A stretch of 64,000 nt of DNA from Poecilobothrus nobilitatus (lineage: Eukaryota > Arthropoda > Insecta > Diptera > Dolichopodidae): contig OX352773.1 in NCBI GenBank assembly GCA_947095535.1, forward strand, positions 106,747,685 through 106,811,684, given 5' to 3'. The position numbers and the translations under genes were made by a program. Positions 44,599 through 53,887 of this stretch are shown here, piece after piece (the stretch's first letter is position 1; every line of letters begins with the position of its first letter). The notes under the pieces are model-generated. The model saw only the letters and a program-made list of their open reading frames with translations. It was not told where the DNA came from and ran no database searches.

Positions 44599-44983
44599 AT
44601 GGCTGATTCCATTCAATGTAGAAATTGAATTTCATTCCTTTCCATTCAATGTAGAAATCACTGATCAAAATGGAAATAGCAATGAACATCCAATTAAAGT
44701 TAATGAAGTAACATCAATTGTGGATGATGAAGAGTTAGTGTTAACCCAGGAATTTATTCCACCAGAGGGTCAAATTAGAAATGACGAAAACATAATGCTG
44801 CAAGAGGAAATTTGGGAAGTAAATAAGCAGGAAAGGGATCCAGATTATATATATATATATATAGATTACATATATAAAAACACTAAAATATTTCAATGTT
44901 TAGTATATGTTTTTATTTTGTATAAATTATTTAAACGAAACTCATTAAAAAAGTTTTTAACCAGTTTTAAAAACAGAAAATGA
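44599..44983 (+). pseudogene. Acidic Polinton protein, copy in P3, frame-damaged
   Basis: Homologue of the acidic gene at 2511-2807. The ATG at 44599 opens MADSI, then a direct duplication of about 19 bases (TTCCATTCAATGTAGAAAT at about 44607 and 44640) introduces a stop and shift. The downstream frame encodes PFNVEITDQNG, then from 44720 an open frame with EELVLTQEFIPPEGQ, LQEEIWEVNKQE and DPDY, ending in a TA-microsatellite expansion that converts the tail to alternating Tyr/Ile. The Glu/Asp run of the other copy is shorter here. Confidence 0.62.
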
Positions 44984-45035
44984 AAAACAAGTTGTACCGA
45001 TAATTAATATTAAAAAAACTGAATTGTAAGAATTT

Positions 45036-45547
45036 AAAATAAAAATAAAAAAAATTTATTTTCCCTTAACATTTTTTATTTATTCTAAAAATTAATCATA
45101 CTACTGTATAGCAGCAAGAGTATAATTGGTAGAATCTTCAACAATTTTTAAATTATTTTCATCTTCTTTTAAGATGAAAAATTCGTTATCTTTAATTTAT
45201 AACGATACGTGTTTTTTTTTTTTTTTTTTTTTTTTCTTATTTTGTATAGTCTATTAGCCTCCATTTCTTTAATTTTTAGGAAGCTTTTCATAACAGTGAA
45301 AATGAAAAAAAAACAATAAGAGAAAAATTAAAAAGAAAGGAAAATTTTTCTAAAATTTTAAAAAATAAAAATGTGAATTTAATAAAAATATTTCTTTTAT
45401 TTTTTCATAATTATACTATCTAATCTAATATTTTTTTTTTAAAAAGGAAACAAATTTTTTGTTAAATGGTTAGGTTTTGATAATTCACACAACATTGGAT
45501 AAATAAAACTAATATTATTTGAAGTATAATTTTTAATTTATTTTAAT
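45036..45547. other. Non-coding spacer of P3 with relic peptide
   Basis: Matches 40129-40644. A minus-strand stretch at about 45205-45105 could encode DNEFFILKEDENNLKIVED and ends TLAAIQ-stop, present in both copies but without a start; it may be the end of a lost Polinton gene. The rest is A/T-rich with a T20-like run near 45212-45235. Confidence 0.4.
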
Positions 45548-46090
45548 TTATTTTAAAGTGTGTATATTTTCTTCCAAAATAAATCTTTTATAATTTAAAG
45601 AACTTAAAGCTATATTATTTAAAATTTGAGTATATACATTATGTAATTTAGATTTAAAAATAAACATTTTTCCATATAAAACTGTATTTTCAAATAAAGA
45701 TTTTCTATAATCTTCCAAAGATAGACTACTAACTACACTTTTTTTCACGCCTTTACTTTTTTTTATTGTTTTTCCTTGCAAAACATTTAATAAATACATT
45801 TTTGATCTAAGTCCAATAAATTCTTTCACAATTTTTCCATTATTTTTATCTTTAAATAAGCCAATAATCTTTTTATTAACAAGAGGTAAACCGTAACGAT
45901 TATCAGGTTCATATTCAGAAGTGTCAAAAAGCTATTCTGATTTTTCAACCTTACAAACATCTTTTTCTATATCTTTATAACTATCTTCCGTTTTCACTGT
46001 AAAAATAAAACTGTCAGTATCTGTATAATTTAAAGAAATTTCTGAATTAAATTTAGGTTTTAAGTAGTAAAATAGGTTTATTTTATTTAT
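45548..46090 (-). pseudogene. Polinton DNA polymerase B, C-terminal fragment, copy P3
   Basis: Same fragment as at 40645-41170, better kept: motif C reads YTDTDSFIF, the wild-type form for this family, and the IEKDVCK segment is complete. The in-frame TAG after KVEKSE is present here too. The C-terminal part from 45829 is MKEFIGLRSKMYLLNVLQ and so on to 45548. There are no N-terminal exonuclease, TPR or motif A regions, so the element has an internal deletion and could only move by help from another Polinton. Confidence 0.82.
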
Positions 46091-46189
46091 TTTGTTTTAA
46101 GTACTAAAAATTATACATGTGTAGTTAGGATAGTTCTAAAACTGAGAAACCTAAATATATAGGTTTATTATATAAAACTTAAATAACAA

Positions 46190-47930
46190 ATTTCAATTAA
46201 TACTTTTATTGTAAATTTTAATGTCTATGAAATGTTAAAAGTTATCATATTCAATATAAACTAATAACAAAGTTTCAATTTAATAACAATAAAAATTAAA
46301 TATAAAAGTTGTTGATCAACAAAAAATTATATTAATGCAACTTTGTTATACTTTTTAAATTTGCATTTAAACGGAAAATTTTTAAACTTTATTTTAGACA
46401 TAACTGATCTCAACGCAAAAGTCTTCCCCATATTAAACTTTCACATATTATTTAGTTTAAAATATAATATCCGTTAAAGTTTTTAAACTTTTTTTTAAAA
46501 CATAACTGATTTCAACGCAAAAGTTTTCCCCATATTAAACTTTCATATATTATTTAGTTTAAAATAATATAATATCCTTTAAAGTTTTTAAATTTTTTAT
46601 AAAACTTTACTGATCCCAACCCAAAAGTTTTCTACATATCAAATTTTCATATATTTAGTTTAATATATAAAAAGTTTTCTACATATTAAAGTTTCCTATA
46701 TACAATTATATTACATATACCTAAACCGTAAGCTTTTTTAACTTTCAAATTAAAAATTAACTCTTGAAACTTAAATCTTTACCTTCATTTAGTTCGTGTC
46801 TCTACTATAATACCCGTTAAAGTTTTTAAACTTTTTTTAAAAAACATAACTGTTCTCAACGCAACAGTTTTCCCCATATTAAACTTTCATATATTATTTA
46901 ATACAAAATATAATATCCGTTAAAGTTTTTAATCTTTTTTTTTTAAACATAACTGACCTCAACGCAAAAGTTTTCTACATATCAAATTTTCATATACTTA
47001 GTTTAATACCTATATAAAAATTTTCTATATATTAAACTGTTATATATTTAGTTTAATATATAATAAGCCGATAAAGTTTTTAAACTTTATTTAAAAAATA
47101 ACTGATCTTAAAGAAAACAAAATTTTCTACATATTAAACTTTCATATATTCAATTATATTATATCTAAACCGTAGGCTTTTTTAAATTTCAAATTAAAAA
47201 TTAACTCTTGAAACTTAAATCTTTACCTTAATTTTGTTTGTGTCTCTACTATAATACCCGTTAAAGTTTTCAAACTTTTTTTTTAAAACATAACTGATCT
47301 CAACACAAAAGCTTTCTCCATATTAAACTTTCTTATATTATTTAGTTTAAAATATAATATCCGTTAAAGTTTTTAAACTTTTTTTTTTAAAACATAACTG
47401 ATCTCAACGCAAAAGTTTTCTACATGTCAAATTTTCATATATTTAGTTTAATATATAAAAAGTTTTCTATATATTAAAGTTTCCTATATACAATTATATT
47501 ATACCTACACCGTAAGCGTTTTTAAATTTCAAATTAAAAATTAACTCTTGAAACTTAAATATTTACCTTCATTTGGTTAGTTACCTTCTCTACTATAATT
47601 TTCGTTAAAGTTTTTAAACTTTTTTTTAAAACATAACTGATCTCAACGCATAAGTTTTCTACATATCAAATTTTCATGTACTTGTTTAATATATTAATAG
47701 TTTTCTACATATTAAACTTTCATATATTTGGTTTAATACATAACAAACCGATAAAGTTTTTAAACTTTATTTAAAACATAACTGATCTCAACGAAAAAAA
47801 TGTTTTCTACATATAAAACTTTCATATATTCAATTATATTACTCCTAAACCGTAAGCTTTTTTAAATTTCAAATTAAAAATTAACTCTTGAAACTTAAAT
47901 CTTTACCTTCATTTGGTTCGTGTGTCTACT
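46190..47930 (+). repeat. Right terminal repeat and tandem array of mini-Polinton P3
   Basis: The first 250 bases mirror the left inverted repeat; then follows the array with units built on CATAACTGATCTCAACGCAA and CGTTAAAGTTTTTAAACTTT, with about ten or more units alternating between short (about 100 bases) and long forms. It ends near GTGTGTCTACTATACGTATT. It is longer than the P2 copy by about 590 bases. Confidence 0.8.
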
Positions 47931-49094
47931 ATACGTATTAGCTCTACCTACATTACTGAAAACTCCAAAAAAGCTTTGCCAGAATCCACAAATTTATATT
48001 ACTTCGAAAAAGCTGTGCCAGAAGCCCCATATTTATACTACTATAATAAAAAAAGGAAAATTTATTAAAAGAATAATAATATCTTCAATGAATAATATTT
48101 TATAATTTAAAAGTCTATTTATTAATTTTAGCTTTTCGAATTTATTTTAATCTAAATTTTAAATAATAATCTAGTTCAAAATCTTAAGTATTATTAAACT
48201 AATTTTTAAGGATCTAAATAAAAAAAAAAATTATTTAAGATAAGCGGTATTAATTAGTTTTATTTATTAATTTAGTTTTAAAATATTAATTTTAATTTTG
48301 TTTATTAAATTTTTGTATTTTTACTAAATTTTGATTATTAATTTTAATATTATTTATTAATTTTAGTTTTTAGTCTCATTAGTCATTTATTTGTCTAGAC
48401 GTTTAATTTTAATTTTATTTTTTGTGATTCATGAATCTTTTAGTTGTAATTTCATATAATTTTATTTATAATTTGCTGTGCCTAAGGCAGCCTCACCTTA
48501 GGTTTCAACGAGTAGGCTTGAATCACAGCAAAAAATTATAAAAGAATTTTTATTTTAGAATTTATTATTTTTATTTTTTTTTTACATTTTATATAAAATT
48601 TTACAATTACCTAATAATTTTTTTTAACAAATATTTAAAAATTTTTTATTCAAAATGGATAAGTTAAATTTTAATTTAGGAAACGTTATAATGATTTGCT
48701 CCTTACATATGAGGATATTGAGGATTGCAGCTGCTACTCGAACAGTTTTAGAAATATTCATTATCTCTTCACAGTAGCTCTTTTTTGTCCTTTAGTTACG
48801 GACTAGTCGGGGGCCTCGTTTCCTGCTGCAGATGTTGCCTCAAATTCTAATAGGAATACTCCTTTTCCCTACTTGCTGTACGTGTTACCAGTAGACAGTT
48901 TAAAGATGTTACACAAAATCACTTTAGAAATGTTTTGTTCACAAGATCATTTCAAAAATTTCTAATGTTCCAATAGTTTATAAAGTTTTTTTCATTCAAC
49001 CAGGAAAATTTTTATTTTTTAATTATTTATTTTGAAACTGTTATTATTAGTTTATTTTAAAATGTTTACAGTTTGTATTTAGTTAATCTTTATT
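47931..49094. repeat. Outer Polinton-end sequence shared with 62230-63220
   Basis: A/T-rich DNA with recognisable blocks also found at 61350-63220: TTATTAAAAGAATAATAATA, the GGACTAGTCGGGGGCC block near 48806 and CACAAAATCACTTTAGAAA near 48912. It has no reading frame of note. A small structured insertion at 48472-48532 is absent from the other copy. It is interrupted at 49094 by the LOA LINE and resumes at 58499. Confidence 0.65.
48472..48532. other. 61-bp perfect three-way-junction palindrome
   Basis: TTTGCTGTG pairs with CACAGCAAA at the ends (9 bp), CCTAAGG with CCTTAGG inside (7 bp, 8-base loop) and TTCAA with TTGAA (5 bp, 9-base loop), leaving almost no unpaired bases at the junction. 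It is more GC-rich than its surroundings and missing from the paralogous end near 62356, so it is either a recent tiny insertion or a retained structured element. Confidence 0.6.
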
Positions 49095-49389
49095 GGGTAC
49101 AGTTAATGACATACACTCCTCCAAGCGGTGTACCCGGGCAACGTTACCTGCCATCCTCAAACTAGATGTTGTTTTGGAGACAGATAATCGGCTGATTATA
49201 GGTGTATACTCAAGCCAAGGTGTGAAAGTAAACCGTGCCGAGGGCTGAATGGTACCAAGTGTATAAATATGGTATCGCTAACGGTTTACTTGGGGCACCA
49301 GGCGCCACCCCATTGTAAGTAGCCTTGCATATGTACGGGAGCTCTGCATATGTCGACCGTCCTTTCCCGCCAAACTCGTGGGAACAAAA

Positions 49390-49998
49390 ATGAAAAAAAT
49401 AATTAAAAAACAAACAAACATCAACTCATCTTCTGAAAATGAGTTACTTGTCTCCATTCAAGAGACTATTATCGGTATCAGCCAGAGTACCCCTTCAGCA
49501 GCGAAACTAGGATTCAGCTAAGGTCCTGCAAAAGTTTTCGTGCCTGTTGGTGGAGGAAGCACCTGTTATAGTACTCCAAAGCCATCAGCTTCAAATAGTA
49601 GTGGAAATACCAGTCATATTATTTCCACCACTAAAAAGAAGTCTAGTTAAAGCTCTGGATCGGCTTTGAAGAAACAGCACCAAAAAGTTAAGTTCATATT
49701 GGGCAAGATAGCCCAGAACGAAACCAAAGGTATTGTTAACGAAAGGGATCCAGAAGACAAGAAGAAATAGAGCGAAATTGTGCGACTGCATGAATCGCAC
49801 AATTCCGAAATAGATTCATCTATAAGGAATAGGTCACAGGATTGGACCAGTCCTGGCGCAGAAAAAACTAAGGTATCTAGGATGAATCTACATAGCAGTT
49901 CGAAAACTGTAGCACATAAAAATTACAATGATATTGTTAAAGACAGTTTATGTCTTGCAGGTGTCAACGAGAGAGCCAGTGACAGGAAAGTGGATTAA
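49390..49998 (+). pseudogene. LOA LINE ORF1 remnant with several stops
   Basis: One frame from MKKIIKKQTN at 49390 contains Ser/Thr-rich stretches (SSSENELLVSIQETI, KPSASNSSGNTSHI), KHQKV-like basic pieces and a later open piece at 49780-49998 (EKTKVSRMNLHSSSKTV ... NDIVKDSLCLAGVNERASD). Three in-frame stops (around 49520, 49650, 49770) cut it. The low-complexity linker and DIVKDSLCLAGV are like the N-terminal ORF1 part of LOA elements. No CCHC knuckles remain; a deletion joins it directly to RT sequence at about 50000. Confidence 0.5.
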
Positions 49999-50213
49999 CT
50001 AAGCGGTTGGCACTAGAGTCCGAAGTGGCCCTGACGAATGGGTTAACTCAGTTATAACGGAGGAAAAGGTTGCCTGGGCATTTGATAACTTCACATACAA
50101 AGCCGCAGGTTTAGACGGTATTTTTCCAAAAATGCTGCAAGAAATGAAGGGGCTTTTAGTTCCATTAATTACTAAGCTGTTCAGAAGCATCCTCACTTTT
50201 GGTCATATTCCAA
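49999..50213 (+). pseudogene. LOA LINE RT, N-terminal piece
   Basis: Reads EWVNSVITEEKVAWAFDNF, then YKAAGLDGIFPKMLQE and LVPLITKLFRSILTFGHIPS: the first RT blocks of LOA-type elements. It breaks off at about 50213 where a jockey-type RT begins in another frame. The entire endonuclease that should precede it is missing. Confidence 0.7.
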
Positions 50214-51750
50214 GTCGAATTATTTGCAGATCATTTAGAAAATATATTCAAACCAAACGATATAAATTCTGATCTTTGTTTATTAGACAATGTTATAATA
50301 GAAGATAACACTATTAATCCATTTACACAAGAAGAAATTAGTGAAATAATAAAAACTCTAAAGTTGAAAAAAGCCCCAGGTTTTGATCTTATTACAGCTC
50401 AGATTATAAAAGAGCTTCCACAAAAAGCCCTAAGATTTTTGAGAAAAATCATAAATGCGGCAGTAAAATTGAAGTACGTTCCGAGCGCTTGGAAAGTAGC
50501 AGAAGTTATTATGATAGCAAAACCAGGGAAGCCATGAAATGAGGCGAAATCTTATAGGCCAATATCTCTGCTACCCATTATGTCAAAACTTTATGAAAAA
50601 CTGTTGTTAAAAAGGCTGAAGCCAATTATAGAAAATAAAAATTTAATTCCTAACCATCAATTTGGTTTTAGATCCAAGCATGCAACAATTGACCAAGTCC
50701 ATAAAATAACAAATGTTATAGAAAAAGCATTCGAAGAAAAACAAATATGCTCCACAATATTTCTAGACGTAGCACAAGCGTTTGACAAAGTTTGGCACGA
50801 AGGTTTAATATTTAAATTAAGAAGATTGATACCGTTACAATATGTAGAGATACTCGAATCGTACTTGTCTGAAAGATTATTTAGAATTAAACAAGATGAA
50901 GAGTACTCTACACTAAGAGAAATAAAAGCAGGTGTGCTTCAAGGCAGTATTCTAGGTCCTATATTGTACTTGCTTTATACAAGTGATCTACCAGAAGTAG
51001 AAAATGTAACTGTAGCAACATTTGCTGACGATACTGCAATATTGACAGTACTACTAAATGAATCTAAATCTGTGCATGTTAATTTTTCCTATAGAAATAT
51101 AAAGAATCCACCTAAAATAAATTTAAACAGTGTATTTGGATCAATCGAAAATTCTGCAAAATACCTAGGAATGATACTGAATGTCAAGCTAAGGTGGAAT
51201 GAACACCTTAAAAAGAAAAAACTTAAGAAAAAAAAAGAATAATAAAATTTATAAAAAGAATTAAAACTTGAAAATAAATATAGAGAAAATTACTGGCTCT
51301 TAGGGCGTAAGTCTAAACTACCAATATATAATAAAGTGTTAATTTACAACCAAGTAATGAAACCTATATGGTTATATGGCATTCAACTTTGGGGTTGTGC
51401 CAAGAAAACGCATATTGAAAAAATACAATCCTTTCAGAATAAAGTCCTACGTAACATAGTAAGTGCTTCCTGGTATGTACGTAATAGTGACATTCACAGA
51501 GATTTACAAATTCCCAAAGTTATAGATGAAATAAGTAGATATGCCATAAAGCATAAAGCTCGTTTAGAAGAGCATATAAATCTTGAAGCTGCTCAACTAA
51601 TAAATAATCAAATTATTATAGGAAGGCTTAAAAGAAAAAGACCTTTAGATATAGTACAAAGTACAGATTTCCTTAGGGAAAGTACATAAAACCTATATTC
51701 AAAACAAGATAGCAAAAAATTAATGGTTAGTCAATTTGACTAGTTTTAAT
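50214..51750 (+). mobile_element. Jockey-clade LINE fragment inserted in LOA RT
   Basis: RT with KKAPGFDLITAQIIKEL, a TGA after IMIAKPGKP at about 50535, YRPISLLPIMSKLYEKLLLK, FLDVAQAFDKVWHEGLI, AGVLQGSILGPILY and ATFADDTAIL. An internal loss after the FADD motif joins directly to NESKSVHVNF, and a second damaged region around 51240-51335 precedes the C-terminal WLYGIQLWGCAKKTHIEKIQ and VRNSDIHRDLQIP. It is 5' truncated and lacks ORF1 and endonuclease. The 3' end is unclear; a piece at 51760-51850 with GGTTTAGTCAGTAAGAATCC looks like a 3' UTR fragment of another LINE. Confidence 0.78.
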
Positions 51751-51859
51751 AAGGGAAGGGTGTGGTTTAGTCAGTAAGAATCCGGCATACACTTCTGCTA
51801 CGGGGCGGTCTGTATCTTTCGAAGATTCCACACCAATCATACAGCATACAGAATTCACT

Positions 51860-52492
51860 GGAAGAACTAGGGGCAGAAACTGCCCTTAGTCCTTAGTCAG
51901 TGTCCAATCGGAACTTGGCAACCATAAAATTACTAGAAGAGTAAGTAGAGGCACACCCCAAGGCGGGATATTATCACCACTGCTGTGGCTTCTTGTAATG
52001 AATGGAATACTGAAAGAACTTCAAGATGAGGGAATCAAAGCCATTGCATACGCAGATGATCTAGCAGTATTAGTGTCTGAAAAGTTTCTTGACATAATTA
52101 GTGTAATTATGGAAAGAGCTTTAAGAAGGGTTAGTAGATGGGCCAATGGATGTGGCCTCTGCGTCAATACGGACAAAACTGAGCTAATGCTATTCACAAA
52201 CAGAACAAAGATACCGGAATTCACCAAGCCTAGACTGGATGGTGTATATATCAATGTAACCCCCAATGTCAAATACCTAGGAGTGGTACTTGATACGAAA
52301 CTGAAGTGGAGACTTAATAGTGAAGAAAGAGCCAAAAAGGCCTGTGTAGCCCTGTATTCTTGTAGAAAAATGTTAGGTACAAAATGGGGATTAAAGCCAA
52401 GAATGGCTTTATTGTTGTACACAGCTATAGTACGCCCCATTCTTACCTACGGATCATTAGTCTGGTGACCAGCGCTGGAGAAGGAGTATATC
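51860..52492 (+). pseudogene. LOA LINE RT, palm and thumb piece
   Basis: Resumes LOA RT with ELGNHKITRRVSRGTPQGGI, LSPLLWLLVMNGIL, the catalytic IAYADDLAVL, WANGCGLCVNTDKTELMLF and VKYLGVVLDTKLKW, ending YGSLVW. A single TGA at 52466-52468 takes the place of the expected second Trp. About 150 residues between this and the first piece are missing. The second nested LINE enters at 52493 inside TATATC. Confidence 0.8.
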
Positions 52493-53887
52493 ATTTGTAG
52501 TATTTCGCATCAGAATGATCTACATTCAAACGATTCAGCTAAATCACTATTTGATGAAATAAATGATGTAGATAAGGCTAAGACGGTTAACATTCAAGCA
52601 ACTAAGGAAAAAAATGACGATATTTCATTCGAAATAGAAGCAGTTGATCCACCAGAGGTTATAAATAAACCTAAATTTAACCTAAGGATTTCCAACCTTA
52701 GCACTAATACAACAGAGGAGAAACTAGTCAGATACATAAAAAAGAGGTCGAATTGTGAAGAGGTTCATTGTAAATTAATCACACCAAAGTGGCTGAAATA
52801 TAAACCGCAGTATCATACTTTCAAAGTTAGTGTACCGGAAACGAAAGTTCAGGAAATAAATAATATTAAATTGTGGAATAAAGGGACAAAAATATCCATC
52901 TTTAAACATTTAGGTAAACAATCAAATAATAGTAAATTAGATTTAATAAAAAATAAAAATAAAACAAAACCTAATATTAATATTAATAACGCTAAAAGTA
53001 AAACAATCACACAAAAAAAAAAGAACAGAAATACACGCAATAACACTAAATCCACAAATAAAAACAATATTATAAGCAAAAACAAAACACAACCTATTTT
53101 ACACAAACAAAACATAAATTTAACTCAATCACCAATTAAATTTCAGACTATTTTGCCTTCTTCTCACATTATTTCTAATACTACTTCCACCATAGAGGTG
53201 CCGAATAGCATTTCAAATAAAATTACTAATGTAGAGTACAGTTCAATAAATCCTACTAATTCAGTAATTAGTTCAGTTCCAAAAGTGTCAATAACGTCTA
53301 AACAATATTCTCCAAATGATATAATGAATATTTCACTACCAAATGCTAGAAAATATCCTAACTTCATACAGGGACAAACCTTTAATGCTGGCATTCCGTG
53401 TACTCAGAGCTTAAACGTTAACTGCAACACGACATCAATTAACGATAAGCCAATTGCATCTGTTTCATCCAAACCTAATGCAAGTTTTGTTAATCCTATA
53501 CTACCTCCTATAGTCAGATTAACGAAAAATGCTGTAGCTAAGGACGATCATACGTATGTCTTATCACGTTTTAGAGATCAAAAAATATATGAAAATGTAA
53601 GACTCTATTTAGCTTATTTGCATAAGGAAGATGACGACCTTTGTGTAGATGGTAAAACCAAACTCAATATTAAAATTTTTATTGATCAAGAAGGTTTGCC
53701 TTCTAACCCAAAGGAATTAATGAAATTATATGTAAAATATCATGAAGGTTTCGGAGCTTCATCTAAATCGGTTGAAAAAGATTTACAAGCTTATTGTAGT
53801 CACCTTAAAAGTAAGAGAATCGAGTATTTGCAAAAAATAAGAAAAAGTAGTAATGATTTTTTTCGTTCCCCTAGCGGCAGAAAATAA
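52493..53887 (+). CDS. ORF1 protein of nested LINE, 5'-truncated
   Basis: Open from the insertion point for 464 codons; the original start is lost. Residues 60-130 form an RRM-like domain (FNLRISNLSTNTTEEKLVRY, ISIFKHL end), followed by a basic Asn/Lys-rich linker (NKNKTKPNININNAKSKT) and a Ser/Thr/Pro-rich stretch. The C-terminal 110 residues (AKDDHTYVLSRFRDQKIYE, LCVDGKTKLNIKIFIDQEG) form a helical domain I do not recognise. It would bind LINE RNA. The end overlaps ORF2 by 35 bases. Confidence 0.72.
   Translation: MCSISHQNDLHSNDSAKSLFDEINDVDKAKTVNIQATKEKNDDISFEIEAVDPPEVINKPKFNLRISNLSTNTTEEKLVRYIKKRSNCEEVHCKLITPKWLKYKPQYHTFKVSVPETKVQEINNIKLWNKGTKISIFKHLGKQSNNSKLDLIKNKNKTKPNININNAKSKTITQKKKNRNTRNNTKSTNKNNIISKNKTQPILHKQNINLTQSPIKFQTILPSSHIISNTTSTIEVPNSISNKITNVEYSSINPTNSVISSVPKVSITSKQYSPNDIMNISLPNARKYPNFIQGQTFNAGIPCTQSLNVNCNTTSINDKPIASVSSKPNASFVNPILPPIVRLTKNAVAKDDHTYVLSRFRDQKIYENVRLYLAYLHKEDDDLCVDGKTKLNIKIFIDQEGLPSNPKELMKLYVKYHEGFGASSKSVEKDLQAYCSHLKSKRIEYLQKIRKSSNDFFRSPSGRK

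Noticed and set aside
47920..48105. ORF with repeated KKLCQNP/KKLCQKP residues
   Set aside because: Arises from a short internal DNA duplication in non-coding Polinton-end sequence; not conserved at about 62100.
48472..48532. Hammerhead ribozyme on the minus strand
   Set aside because: The core lacks the A of CUGAUGA and the U before the cleavage base, and the proposed core bases are better paired in the plain three-way junction.
52021..53394. Minus-strand ORFs of 76-139 codons opposite LINE RT and ORF1
   Set aside because: Antisense of clearly coding LINE sequence, with no domain of their own.
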